Source: Alphaproteobacteria bacterium (GTDB lineage Bacteria; Pseudomonadota; Alphaproteobacteria; Rhodospirillales; WMHbin7). From it: DNA of 64,000 nucleotides. The notes under the pieces are model-generated. The model saw nothing but the letters and a program-made list of their open reading frames with translations. It was not told where the DNA came from and ran no database searches. Of this stretch, positions 29,024-37,335 are shown piece after piece. The stretch spans positions 434,001 to 498,000 of the forward strand of contig JADGAX010000001.1 in the NCBI GenBank assembly GCA_015231795.1, written 5' to 3'. Position numbers and translations under genes: made by a program. The number at the start of each line of letters is the position of its first letter. Positions within the stretch are counted from its first letter, which is position 1.

Positions 29024-30628
29024 TCAGCTTTCAGCTTGCGAAGGGGCCGGAGAATTCTCCGGCCCTTTTTCGTGCCTGCATTCCAGGCTTTCGGCATGGC
29101 AACGCCATGTATTGCCGCCCGATGACTTCGCCCGGTACATGGCGATGTCGGCCATCCGCAACAGGTCGTCCAGCGTTTGGGCGTCATTGGGAAAAATGGC
29201 GATGCCGATGCTGCAGCCGCGGCTATGGCGGATATCCTCGGCGATCAGCGGCTGTTTGAAAATATCCAGAATGCGCCGGGCCAGATCGGCGGCGCCGGTG
29301 ACGGCGGGAAGATTCTCGGCCATGATCAGAAATTCGTCGCCCCCGAAACGGGCCAGACTGTCGCTTTCACGCAGAACCCCCTTCAATCGCTCGGAAACAG
29401 CCATAAGCAACCGGTCTCCGGCCTCGTGGCCCAAGGTCTCGTTGACTTCCTTGAACCCGTCCAGATCCAAAAGAAGGACCGCCGATTGCGTTTCGTGCCG
29501 CCGGGCCAAGGCCAAGGCATGCGACGCATGCAAATTGAACGACGCCCGATTGGGCAGGCCGGTCAGGCTGTCGGTGTGCGACAGATAGGCGATGCGGTCC
29601 AGCATGCCCTTGACTTCCTGCTTGACGGCGGCCACCTCGCCCAGGCCGTCGGAAACGACCTCTCTGGCTTCAGGGCTGGCCTTTCCCAGATATTTGATGT
29701 CATGGGCCAAATGTTTGAGCGGGCGTGAAACATAGACATGGAGCATGACATAGACCACCCCCATCAATGCCGCTCCGCTGATCGCCAGAACCAGCAAGGC
29801 CACATTCAGCGTTTCCCGACCCAGCTTGACATGCTGACGGCCGAAGGCGGTTTTCAGAAGCATCACGGGGCGCCCGCTCAGATCGTACAGCGATGCCGTG
29901 GCGAACAGTTTGCCGCCCGCTGAATCCAAGCCAAGGCGAATGTCGCCAGGCGTCAAAACGGACAAGAGATGCGCGTCTTCGGAATCCTTGTTCATCAGCG
30001 CGGCGGGAAGCCCATAGACCTGACTGCCGGTTCTTTTGCCCAAGGCCGCGAAATGACGGTCATCTAGCAATTTCCCAACGATCAGATAACCGCGCAGTGG
30101 CCCTTGGAAATGGCTGGTCACGATGGGCCTGGCGGCGATCAGCATCAGGCCCAAGGGCGTCTCGACAAAGCCGGTCAGGCCGATGTCGATTTCCTTCAAG
30201 GCCAGAACGGGACTGTCCAGCGGCAATTGCTGACCGGGAAAAAGCGGATGCGGCTTGGGCGTCGAATTGTTCGGATCAAGGGCGCGTCCCCAAATCGTGC
30301 GGCCTTCGGTATCGACGAACCACAGCAGCGCCAGACGCTGTTCGAACATCACCTTCGTTTCAAGATTGCCCGCAATGAACGCGTTGTTGCGGTCATGGGC
30401 AAAGGCGTAGGCGTCGTCCCAGGAGGCCCAATCGGTGGCGAAACGATCCAGCAGAACAAGGTCGTTTTCCAACTCGGCCTGCACGCGACGCATGTCCTCG
30501 CGGGCATGCAGGTCGTCCAAGCCCTCAAAGCTGGGCAAGACGACACGGTGCAAAACGAAAGCGTCGATGGCCAGAAAAACGATCAGGGCCGCAGCAACCA
30601 AAGCACCGACACGGTTGGCGATCGTCAT
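29024..30628 (-). CDS. Membrane diguanylate cyclase with CHASE4-like sensor
   Basis: 534 residues. TM1 (~7-28), a periplasmic CHASE4-like domain (~30-270, with FATDWASWDDAYAFAHDRNN), TM2 (~275-297), a HAMP-like linker, and a GGDEF domain (~345-505). The catalytic motif RFGGDEFLI is intact and RESD five residues before it is the inhibition site. The last ~16 residues are encoded across the terminator of the convergent ferredoxin operon, so the natural C-terminus is odd and probably unimportant. It lies inside the benzoate island but has no seen link to it. Confidence 0.88.
   Translation of the reverse strand: MTIANRVGALVAAALIVFLAIDAFVLHRVVLPSFEGLDDLHAREDMRRVQAELENDLVLLDRFATDWASWDDAYAFAHDRNNAFIAGNLETKVMFEQRLALLWFVDTEGRTIWGRALDPNNSTPKPHPLFPGQQLPLDSPVLALKEIDIGLTGFVETPLGLMLIAARPIVTSHFQGPLRGYLIVGKLLDDRHFAALGKRTGSQVYGLPAALMNKDSEDAHLLSVLTPGDIRLGLDSAGGKLFATASLYDLSGRPVMLLKTAFGRQHVKLGRETLNVALLVLAISGAALMGVVYVMLHVYVSRPLKHLAHDIKYLGKASPEAREVVSDGLGEVAAVKQEVKGMLDRIAYLSHTDSLTGLPNRASFNLHASHALALARRHETQSAVLLLDLDGFKEVNETLGHEAGDRLLMAVSERLKGVLRESDSLARFGGDEFLIMAENLPAVTGAADLARRILDIFKQPLIAEDIRHSRGCSIGIAIFPNDAQTLDDLLRMADIAMYRAKSSGGNTWRCHAESLECRHEKGPENSPAPSQAES
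29044..29070 (+). terminator. Terminator of the had-bcr-fdx operon
   Basis: A perfect 22-base palindrome (arms GGGCCGGAGAA / TTCTCCGGCCC) followed by TTTTT. It overlaps the 3' end of the convergent diguanylate-cyclase gene. A short direct repeat AGCTTTCAG occurs twice just before it, near 29013 and 29027. Confidence 0.92.
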
Positions 30629-30702
30629 ATGCGGCCCCAGACCCGTTGATTTATTGTCTTGAAAAGGTACCCCCGTTCGGCCGTCAACTCAAGGTCGCGG
30701 GC

Positions 30703-30739
30703 AAAAAAAAGGAAGCGCGGAGGAAGACCTCCGCGCTTC
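30703..30739 (-). terminator. Terminator of the GNAT pair
   Basis: Twelve-base inverted repeat (GAAGCGCGGAGG / CCTCCGCGCTTC, loop AAGA) followed on the minus strand by eight T. It lies 26 bases beyond the end of the first GNAT gene. Confidence 0.92.
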
Positions 30740-30765
30740 TAGGTTATCCGCATCCAGCGGCCAGG

Positions 30766-31290
30766 TCAGACGACCCGGCGGGAGAAGGAGAGACGCTGGG
30801 AGGGATAGAAGCCGCAACGCTTCAGGAAAGCGAGTAACTGGAAATTGTCCCACTGGACGGTGGTCGTCACCTGCTCGACCTTCAGCGACGACAGGTTGGA
30901 CAGAAGTTGGCTGAGCAGCGCCCGACCCACGTCGCGCCCGGAAAAGGCTGGAGACACGCCCATGGTTTCGATAACCGCCGTGGCCTCGGTGCGGCCGAAT
31001 TCGCCGTAATCGACGCGCGCCATGAGAAAACCGGCGAATCCGCCTTCCAACTCGGCTGCCAGCGACACCCGCACGCCGGATTCCCGGATCACTTCGGCCA
31101 TCTTGCGCTTGTAAAAGGCGGTGCGGTCGCGCCCGGTGATCTTCTTGTCGATCGCGATGACGCCCGCCAGATCGGCGTCGGTCATCGAACGAACCGGGAT
31201 GCGGTCGCGCGACAGCGCTTCGAAATCGTCGCCTGACGGATCGGACAGATTGAGTTCCGGGGAAACGGGGGGGACTTGATTGCGGGGCAT
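30766..31290 (-). CDS. GNAT-family acetyltransferase, benzoate-island paralogue 1
   Basis: 174 residues with one GNAT domain (~32-165): GVIAIDKKITGRDRTAFYKRKM, ETMGVSPAFSGRDVGRALLSQL (the acetyl-CoA loop, here SGRDVG in place of the usual RGxGxG/A), and FLKRCGFYPSQRLSF. It is clearly related to the next gene (shared IDxKITG and FYxKRM) and more distantly to the GNAT at 34223. It lies 19 bases after that gene, in one operon. The substrate is unknown; modification of an acyl-CoA synthetase or other pathway enzyme is a guess from context. Confidence 0.82.
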   Translation of the reverse strand: MPRNQVPPVSPELNLSDPSGDDFEALSRDRIPVRSMTDADLAGVIAIDKKITGRDRTAFYKRKMAEVIRESGVRVSLAAELEGGFAGFLMARVDYGEFGRTEATAVIETMGVSPAFSGRDVGRALLSQLLSNLSSLKVEQVTTTVQWDNFQLLAFLKRCGFYPSQRLSFSRRVV

Positions 31291-31309
31291 GCTGTCGTCT
31301 CCTTGGAAC

Positions 31310-31771
31310 TTAGAAGTCGGCGGGCAGGCTGACCGAACGCTCGAGCGTCAGTCGGGGAGCCAGTTGGAAACCCGAAGCGATGAAGAAGCTGATCAGATCC
31401 TGTTCAGCAATCGCCGCCTGGGTCTGCAATTCCATGACGCCCTTGCTTTTCAAGACGGCGTCCAGGCTGGCCACCAGGGTCTTGGCAAGACCGGCGCCCC
31501 TGGAGCGGGGATCGACGCCCAAAGCGTCCATCACGGCGACGGGAGCGTTGCCGCCGAATTCGCCGTCCAGGATGTAGCCCATCAGAAAACCCTTCATCTG
31601 GCCGCCGATTTCAGCGCCCAGGGCAATGAAGGAAGAGGCGTCGCTCGCCATCGCCTTCATGCGCTTCTCATAGAAGCCGCGCCGGGAATGGCCGGTGATC
31701 TTCTGGTCCAGCGCCACGATGGCGTCCAGATCGCCAGCCGTTAATGGCCGTACTTTGGCTTGGTCTGCCAT
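31310..31771 (-). CDS. GNAT-family acetyltransferase, benzoate-island paralogue 2
   Basis: 153 residues from ATG 31771 (MADQAKVRPLTAGDL), preceded by GGGGAG. Acetyl-CoA loop in DALGVDPRSRGAGLAKTLVAS, C-terminal IASGFQLAPRLTLER. It shares IVALDQKITGHSRRGFYEKRM with the downstream paralogue. The gene is divergent from an SDR gene, and the shared spacer carries one of the four conserved dyads, so it is probably co-regulated with benzoate degradation. Confidence 0.82.
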   Translation of the reverse strand: MADQAKVRPLTAGDLDAIVALDQKITGHSRRGFYEKRMKAMASDASSFIALGAEIGGQMKGFLMGYILDGEFGGNAPVAVMDALGVDPRSRGAGLAKTLVASLDAVLKSKGVMELQTQAAIAEQDLISFFIASGFQLAPRLTLERSVSLPADF

Positions 31772-31849
31772 GCCGTTGACTCCCCTGATGCAAGACCGCC
31801 CGGCCCGGCTTGACTTGGCCATCGGCTCGGGCTAGCCTTGGAAAGCAAT

Positions 31850-31874
31850 AATTCGGTACCCTAATGCCTATTTA
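31850..31874. promoter_or_regulatory. Putative benzoate-regulon operator, site 2 (GNAT/SDR divergent region)
   Basis: AATTCGGTA, six bases, TGCC, then TATTTA. Eighteen bases in the two conserved blocks match site 3 almost perfectly (AATTCGGTAC and CCTATTTA, same spacing). It is 23-47 bases before the SDR start. Confidence 0.65.
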
Positions 31875-31896
31875 AAAGCGAGTCAAGGGGGCTTCT

Positions 31897-32649
31897 ATGG
31901 CAGCGCAACAAAATACAAACGCACCCGCATGCGTCTATCGGGGCTTCGGCTTTGAAGGCCGTTTGGCCGTCGTCACCGGCGGCGTGCGGGGCCTGGGGCG
32001 GGCCATTTCCGACGCCTTGGCGGCAGCCGGGGCCGAAGTTCACGCCTTCGACTGGGACGTGTCCGGAGCCGAAGACGCCCCCTTCCAGGTGCATAAGGTA
32101 GACGTTTCAAGCTCGGCCAGCGTCAATGCCGCCATGGCCGCCCTGCCCCGCCCCCCCGACCTGCTGGTCAACAATGCGGGCATCACCAGGGACAAGCGCA
32201 TCGTGAACATGAGCGACGAGGATTGGAACGCCGTGATCGGCGTCAACCTGACGGGCGCGTTCAACATGATCCGCGCGGCGGCGCCCGGCATGAGCGAAAA
32301 GAAATTCGGGCGCATCGTCAACATCGCCTCGATCAACGGCATACGCGGCAAATTCGGCCAAGCCAATTACACGGCAGCCAAAGCGGGCCTGATCGGACTG
32401 ACCAAGACGGCCGCCCGCGAACTGGGCGCCAAGGGCATCACCGTCAACGCCATTGCGCCGGGCATGATCCTGACCGACATGACGCTGGCCTTGGATGAAC
32501 AGTTCCGCCAGAAGGCCCTGGACGAAACTGTTCTGAAGGCTCTGCCCGCGGCTGCCGATCTGGCCAACGCCGTCATGTTTTTCCTGTCGGACGCAGCGAC
32601 ATTCGTGACCGGCCAAGTGATGAAGGTCGATTCCGGACAGTATATTTAA
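31897..32649 (+). CDS. Short-chain dehydrogenase/reductase (FabG/PhaB-like)
   Basis: 250 residues. Rossmann motif TGGVRGLGRA, NNAG in LLVNNAGITRDK, catalytic Ser in NIASINGIRGKFG, catalytic YTAAK. It resembles 3-oxoacyl-ACP / acetoacetyl-CoA reductases. In this cluster it could be a 3-hydroxyacyl-CoA dehydrogenase acting on 3-hydroxypimelyl-CoA or a later beta-oxidation intermediate; that is inference from position and the shared dyad upstream. BadH-type ring-dehydrogenase function is less likely, because the Had/Oah route is present. Confidence 0.85.
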   Translation: MAAQQNTNAPACVYRGFGFEGRLAVVTGGVRGLGRAISDALAAAGAEVHAFDWDVSGAEDAPFQVHKVDVSSSASVNAAMAALPRPPDLLVNNAGITRDKRIVNMSDEDWNAVIGVNLTGAFNMIRAAAPGMSEKKFGRIVNIASINGIRGKFGQANYTAAKAGLIGLTKTAARELGAKGITVNAIAPGMILTDMTLALDEQFRQKALDETVLKALPAAADLANAVMFFLSDAATFVTGQVMKVDSGQYI

Positions 32650-32662
32650 TCGCGAAATCGGC

Positions 32663-32668
32663 TATAAT
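32663..32668 (+). promoter_or_regulatory. Possible -10 element before the 32718 gene
   Basis: A perfect TATAAT lies about 50 bases before the start, but no convincing -35 is seen at 16-18 bases upstream. Confidence 0.3.
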
Positions 32669-32717
32669 TTCCCCGTCACGTCCCCGTTTGAAGGGACGGC
32701 AATGAGAGGGGCGGTTC

Positions 32718-33797
32718 TTGCGGCGAGCGTTTTTGATTCTGGCGGCCCTGTTCGCCCTGTTTCCTGACTGCCCCGCCAGGGCGGCCAGCGACATCCAGCT
32801 TCCCGAAATGCTGCTGGCCGCCATGCCGCAAACAAGCGACATTCGGAAAACCAGCGGCCACGATGGCTGGTGGCAGGAGCCGCCGGAATTCCTGGGCCGC
32901 CTTGATCCCGCCACCGGCTTGCGCACGCTGGTTTTGCAATCCTTCCGCCTGCCCGAACAAGGAACGCGCGAACGGATCATGATGGCGATCTCGGCCTATG
33001 TCTCGCCAGAAGCCGCGCATGCCCGCTTCAACGACATGGAGCCGCAAGACAACCGCGCTTATGGGCAGACGCAAACGCTGGCGCAGACGCATAAGTCCGA
33101 GCAGATGCGCCTGCATTCGACGACCAGGCCCCGCGGCCAAACCTTGCGCGTCCAGGAAGGGCGCTACATCCTGCGCGTGACCCATTGGACCGACGGATTG
33201 CCGCTGACGCCAGCGCAGATGGCGCAACTGGCCCATCTGTCGATCGACCGCCTGTCCGAGTTGGATCGTGAGAAACGCCCCTTGCCAGCGCCGCCGCCGC
33301 TGGCCAAGCACCTGCCCCAGGAAACGCCGAAACTTGCCAAGCCTTTGGGAACGGCGGCGGGTCCCATCGAATGGGCGGCCTTCGATCGCGCCCTGGGCGA
33401 GAACGTGCCCGACCCCAGCTTGAAGGATTTTCTGGACAAAACCGCAACTCCGCCAATGATCGCGCTTCGCCGCTGGCCGTTGACCACGGCGCCGCCCGGC
33501 CAGGTGGTGGATGCGATGCTTTTCAGACTGGCCGACGCCAAATCGGCCTTGCGCTATCTGGTGTTGGAACGCGAAAACCGCTTGCCCGAGCGCTTGCAAC
33601 TTTCGCCAATGGCCAAACTGCCGTCCTACATGGAACTGAGTTCGGGCGAGCGCGGCACCAAAATTTCGCTGGTCTTCGCCAAAGAGCGAACAGTCGGGAT
33701 TCTTACTTGCGGCGCGCCCTACTTTTTCGCGTCGGAAGAATGCAAGCCAGCCCTGCTGGAACTGGCCGATATCATCGCCGCCTCGCTAACGCAATAA
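32718..33797 (+). CDS. Exported protein of unknown function
   Basis: About 359 residues from a TTG start at 32718, preceded by GAGAGGGG; no in-frame ATG is suitably placed. The N-terminus RRAFLILAALFALFPDCPARA is a signal peptide. The mature part has two similar-looking halves: each has a stretch on a dimension of 'acid-LxxLDxATG / WPLTTAPPGQVVDAM' type followed by a hydrophobic segment and a basic patch, with a Pro-rich linker at ~185-200 (PLPAPPPLAKHLPQETP). I do not recognise a family. It sits between the SDR and the Rrf2 regulator. Confidence 0.65.
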   Translation: MRRAFLILAALFALFPDCPARAASDIQLPEMLLAAMPQTSDIRKTSGHDGWWQEPPEFLGRLDPATGLRTLVLQSFRLPEQGTRERIMMAISAYVSPEAAHARFNDMEPQDNRAYGQTQTLAQTHKSEQMRLHSTTRPRGQTLRVQEGRYILRVTHWTDGLPLTPAQMAQLAHLSIDRLSELDREKRPLPAPPPLAKHLPQETPKLAKPLGTAAGPIEWAAFDRALGENVPDPSLKDFLDKTATPPMIALRRWPLTTAPPGQVVDAMLFRLADAKSALRYLVLERENRLPERLQLSPMAKLPSYMELSSGERGTKISLVFAKERTVGILTCGAPYFFASEECKPALLELADIIAASLTQ

Positions 33798-33812
33798 AGC
33801 GAACGAGCGAAA

Positions 33813-34226
33813 TCACTTCCGGTGACGCCCCACCAGTTTCATCATGGTGTCCAGGGTGATGGAATGGAAGGTGGCGCGTTCGATGGCTTCGACCTCTTCG
33901 ATCACCTGCGTCAACGCCAAGCCTTCCGGCGTGTCATCTCCTGGCTCACGCTCGCCCGAGGAAACGGTCTCGACCGTTTCAAACAGGCGGATCACGTCCA
34001 GCAAAGTCGTGCGCTTGGCGTTGCCCGAGAAACGATAGCCGCCGCCAGCTCCGCGCACGGCCTCCACCAGTCCCTCGCGCCCCAGGCTGCGCAGCACCTT
34101 GGCCAAATGGTTGGTGGAAATGTCGTATTTTTCCGCGATTTCGTTGGCGGACAACTGGCGCTTGGGATCGCTGGCCAATTCCAAGATGGCGTAAAGGGCG
34201 CAACGCGTCGCTTTCTGAAGCCTCAT
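33813..34226 (-). CDS. Rrf2-family transcriptional regulator (BadM-like context)
   Basis: 137 residues. The winged helix is typical of Rrf2 proteins: KATRCALYAILELAS, LSANEIAEKYDISTNHLAKVL, EGLVEAVRGAGGGYRF. It has only one cysteine (C9), so it lacks the three-cysteine set that holds the Fe-S cluster in IscR, NsrR or RirA. BadM, the Rrf2 repressor of benzoyl-CoA reductase genes in Rhodopseudomonas palustris, is the obvious comparison. Its start overlaps the GNAT stop (ATGA), and a conserved dyad lies upstream of the pair, so it may control itself and the cluster. Confidence 0.88.
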   Translation of the reverse strand: MRLQKATRCALYAILELASDPKRQLSANEIAEKYDISTNHLAKVLRSLGREGLVEAVRGAGGGYRFSGNAKRTTLLDVIRLFETVETVSSGEREPGDDTPEGLALTQVIEEVEAIERATFHSITLDTMMKLVGRHRK

Positions 34227-34690
34227 GATTCAAGTTCCGTCTCAAGCTGGATGTAATGGCTGGCCATCATGCCCTGGCTGCGGAAAAAGCTCATGACAAG
34301 TTCATTCTTGTGCGAAACCGTGGTGCGCACCGTATGCACGCCGAATTTGCGAAACCCATCGCAAATGGCTTGGTAGAGTGCCGTGCCGACGCCGGTTTGA
34401 CGGCCTTCGGAATCGACATTGATGCCGAAAATCCAGCCGCAGGGGGGGGAATCGAATTCCCAGGCCCGCACCTCGCCCATGATATAGCCCAGGAGCTTCT
34501 TGTTGGCGTCTTCGGCCAGCAGGAAATACCGACCTTTTCGCCGACCGCCATAGCGTTCGAAAACGTCCTGCCAGTAATCGGGCTTGGCGATGCCCGAAAT
34601 CCGCTCGTCCAGGGCGGCCACGGCGGGAAGATCTTCGCCGGTCACCGTCCGAATGTCGTAGGCGCGGTCATCCGAAGATGAGAGCTTCAT
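34223..34690 (-). CDS. GNAT-family acetyltransferase, benzoate-island paralogue 3
   Basis: 155 residues from ATG 34690 (MKLSSSDDRAYDIR). The GNAT domain shows VAALDERISGIAKPDYW, ILE-type strand GWIFGINVDSEGRQTGVGTALYQAI (loop RQTGVG), and FFRSQGMMASHYIQLE. The ALDxxIxG block is shared with the two other GNATs at 30766 and 31310. It is translationally coupled to the Rrf2 regulator and divergent from benzoate-CoA ligase. Acetylation control of that ligase, as KatA/Pat do in R. palustris, is a testable idea. Confidence 0.82.
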   Translation of the reverse strand: MKLSSSDDRAYDIRTVTGEDLPAVAALDERISGIAKPDYWQDVFERYGGRRKGRYFLLAEDANKKLLGYIMGEVRAWEFDSPPCGWIFGINVDSEGRQTGVGTALYQAICDGFRKFGVHTVRTTVSHKNELVMSFFRSQGMMASHYIQLETELES

Positions 34691-34756
34691 AATAAACGTT
34701 TTCCCCCTCGACGAATCGCACACAGGTTGACAGCATGGCCTCAAGGCGACAAACTG

Positions 34757-34781
34757 TAAATAGGTAACTCAGTACCGAATT
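34757..34781. promoter_or_regulatory. Putative benzoate-regulon operator, site 3 (GNAT-Rrf2/benzoate-CoA ligase divergent region)
   Basis: Read on the minus strand: AATTCGGTA, six bases, TACC, TATTTA. The best dyad of the four (arms AATTCGGTA and AAATAGGTA in opposite orientation, seven of nine matching). It is 55-79 bases before the ligase start and 67-91 before the GNAT. Confidence 0.68.
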
Positions 34782-34835
34782 GCGCACTGAGATTCAGCCA
34801 GCCGGAAGCGGCACATGAAACGGGGAGCCAAGACA

Positions 34836-36407
34836 ATGGAAGACCACAGCATCCGAATCGAGAAGCAGAACGCGCCAAGTCAGCTTCATTTCGCGCCGGT
34901 CTTCAATGTGGCCATCCACTTCATCGACCGGCACTTGAAGGAAGGGCGAGCCGACAAGCTGGCCATCCGTTCCGATGCGGGCGACGTCACCTACGGCCAA
35001 CTGGCCGCCAACGTGAACCGGGCGGCCAATGTGTTGCGCTCGCTTGACATGGCGCCCGGCCAGCGGATGCTGATGGTGGTCAAGGATTGCGCGGAATTCT
35101 TCTATCTTTTTTGGGGCGCCATCAAGGCTGGCGTGGTGCCCGTTCCCCTGAACACGCTGCTGCGCGCCAGCGACTACGCCTATATGATCGAGGATTCGGG
35201 ATGCGCCGCCTTTGTTTATTCGCAGGAATTCGCAGCCGAATCGGAGGCCGCCCTGGCTGCCGCCAAATCCAAGCCCCAGCATGTCTTTAAAACTTCCGGC
35301 TTCAGCGATTTGATGGCCAAGGCGTCGGACCAATTCACCGCCCATCCGGCCACTGCGACCAGCGAATGTTTCTGGAACTATTCCTCCGGCTCGACGGGGC
35401 GTCCCAAGGGCACCGTGCATTGCCACCGCGACATGCCCATCACCGCGCAATGCTATGCCGTGGACGTGCTGGGCGCCAAGGAAAGCGACGTCTTCTTCTC
35501 GGCCGCCAAACTGTTCTTCGCCTATGGCATGGGCAATGGAATGGTCTTTCCCTTGTGGACGGGCGGCACCGCCGTGCTGTTGGAGCCGCGCCCGACGCCG
35601 GAAAGCACCTTCGCCGTCATCGAGAAATTCAAGCCGACCCTGTATTTCGGCGTTCCCACGCTGTATGCCGCCCAGTTGGCGACGATGGAAAACGCCAAGC
35701 CCGATCTGTCGTCGATCCGCTATTGCGTTTCGGCGGGTGAGGCCCTGCCCGCCGACATATTCCGCCGCTGGAAGGAAGCCACGGGCCTGGACATTCTGGA
35801 CGGCATCGGATCGACCGAGGCCCTGCATATTTTCATCTCGAACCGCCCGGGCGACATCAAGCCCGGCACGTCGGGGCGCGTCGTCCCCGGCTATGAGGCG
35901 AGAATCGTTTCCGAAGACGGCAAAATCCAGCCGCCGGGCGAATCGGGCAAGCTGCATATTCGCGGCCTGTCGACCGCCGTCTATTACTGGAACCAGCCGG
36001 AAAAGACCAAGGACACCATGCTAGGCGACAATTGGCTGAATACCGGCGACACCTACATCATGACAGAGGACGGGCATTTCCAATATTGCGGGCGTTCGGA
36101 CGACATGATGAAAGTGGGCGGCATCTGGTGTTCGCCCTTCGAAATCGAAGCCAAGCTGGTCGAACATACCAAGGTCTTGGAAGCGGCCATCGTCGGGCGC
36201 GGTGACGATGACGGCTTGGTCAAGCCCGAAGCCTGGATCGTGCTGAAGGACCAGCGCGACGCCTCGGAAAATACTGAGGCCGAGTTGCGTGAACATTGCA
36301 AGAAGGGGCTTGCGCCTTACAAATATCCGCGCTGGTTCCACTTCGTCGAGGAACTGCCTAAGACGGCGACCGGCAAGATTCAGCGTTTCAAGCTGCGCCA
36401 GCATTGA
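34836..36407 (+). CDS. Benzoate-CoA ligase (AMP-forming)
   Basis: 523 residues from ATG 34836, after GGGGAG; ATG 34815 is an alternative start. ANL-superfamily enzyme converting benzoate, ATP and CoA to benzoyl-CoA. Seen: P-loop WNYSSGSTGRPKGTVHCHRD, AKLFFAYGMGNGMVFPLWTGG and GSTEALHIFISNRPGDIKPGT typical of benzoate-CoA ligases, the hinge YCGRSDDMMKVGGIWCSP, and the adenylation lysine in PKTATGKIQRFKLR. That lysine is the site acetylated in homologous BadA. The stop overlaps the CoA-transferase start (TGATG). Confidence 0.93.
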   Translation: MEDHSIRIEKQNAPSQLHFAPVFNVAIHFIDRHLKEGRADKLAIRSDAGDVTYGQLAANVNRAANVLRSLDMAPGQRMLMVVKDCAEFFYLFWGAIKAGVVPVPLNTLLRASDYAYMIEDSGCAAFVYSQEFAAESEAALAAAKSKPQHVFKTSGFSDLMAKASDQFTAHPATATSECFWNYSSGSTGRPKGTVHCHRDMPITAQCYAVDVLGAKESDVFFSAAKLFFAYGMGNGMVFPLWTGGTAVLLEPRPTPESTFAVIEKFKPTLYFGVPTLYAAQLATMENAKPDLSSIRYCVSAGEALPADIFRRWKEATGLDILDGIGSTEALHIFISNRPGDIKPGTSGRVVPGYEARIVSEDGKIQPPGESGKLHIRGLSTAVYYWNQPEKTKDTMLGDNWLNTGDTYIMTEDGHFQYCGRSDDMMKVGGIWCSPFEIEAKLVEHTKVLEAAIVGRGDDDGLVKPEAWIVLKDQRDASENTEAELREHCKKGLAPYKYPRWFHFVEELPKTATGKIQRFKLRQH

Positions 36408-37330
36408 TGCAAAGCAAGCTCGTTTCCTTAAAAGAGGCGGTGGCCGGATTCATCAAGGACGGCGACCGCCTAGTGATCGGAGCCAGTCTCGAGGCCGCCA
36501 TTCCCTTTGCAGCCACCTTCGAGCTGATCCGCCAGAACAAGCGCCAACTAGACCTGATCGCCCCCATCTCCGACGCTTCTGCCGACATGCTGATCGGTGC
36601 CGGATGTGCTGGCAGCATTACCGGGGCCTGGGTGGGCAATGTATCCGGCGGGCTTGGCCATAATTACCGGCGCGCCATGGAACAGGGCCTCCCGCACCCC
36701 CTGAAGGTCAACGATTTCTCGAACTTCTCGCTGGCCATGGCCTTGATGGCGGGTGCCTACGGCATGCCTTTCGTGCCTGTGCGCTCGCTGTTGGGATCAG
36801 ACATCACGCAGTCGAACCCCGACCATAAGATTTTGCAAAATCCGTTAAGCGAAGCCCCCGATCCCGTGGTTCTGGTCAAGCCCTTGGTCCCCGACGTCGC
36901 CATCTTTTCCGTGCCGCGCTCGGATGTTTTCGGCAACGCTCATTTCTGGGGCAGCCTTGGCGTGGTGCAGGAAGCGGCGCTGGCCGCCAAAAGCGTGATC
37001 CTGCTGGCCGATGAAATCGTGGAACCGGCGGTGATCGCCTCGGACCCCAACCGGGTGATCTTTCCCGGCTTCAAGGTCAAGGCGGTGGCCCATGAACCGG
37101 CAAGCCAATATCCATCCCCGATGACGGGATGCTGGAAGCGAGACAACGCCTTTTTCAACGATTATCACCAACGGTCCAGAGATCGCGAAGGCTATCTGGC
37201 TTGGCTTGAGGAATGGGTGCTGTCGCTTCCCGACCACGCATCCTTGCGCGCCAAACTGGGCACGCGCCTGGACGACTTGCGCATCAAGGGCACGGCCCTT
37301 GCCGCCCCCGCCAACTTTGCGTCGGAGTAA
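36407..37330 (+). CDS. Class I CoA-transferase, alpha subunit (GctA/IpdA-like)
   Basis: 307 residues from ATG 36407, coupled to benzoate-CoA ligase. Family I CoA-transferase fold: SLKEAVAGFIKDGDRLVIGASLEAAIPFA, DFSNFSLAMALMAGAYGMPFVPVRS, LGSDITQSNPDHK. It resembles glutaconate CoA-transferase GctA and the IpdA-type subunits found in ring-degradation clusters. It would form a heteromer with the next gene product. Substrates might be glutarate/pimelate-type acids or a benzoate-related CoA transfer; IpdAB-like C-C hydrolase activity is another possibility. Confidence 0.8.
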   Translation: MQSKLVSLKEAVAGFIKDGDRLVIGASLEAAIPFAATFELIRQNKRQLDLIAPISDASADMLIGAGCAGSITGAWVGNVSGGLGHNYRRAMEQGLPHPLKVNDFSNFSLAMALMAGAYGMPFVPVRSLLGSDITQSNPDHKILQNPLSEAPDPVVLVKPLVPDVAIFSVPRSDVFGNAHFWGSLGVVQEAALAAKSVILLADEIVEPAVIASDPNRVIFPGFKVKAVAHEPASQYPSPMTGCWKRDNAFFNDYHQRSRDREGYLAWLEEWVLSLPDHASLRAKLGTRLDDLRIKGTALAAPANFASE

Positions 37331-37335
37331 GCGGC

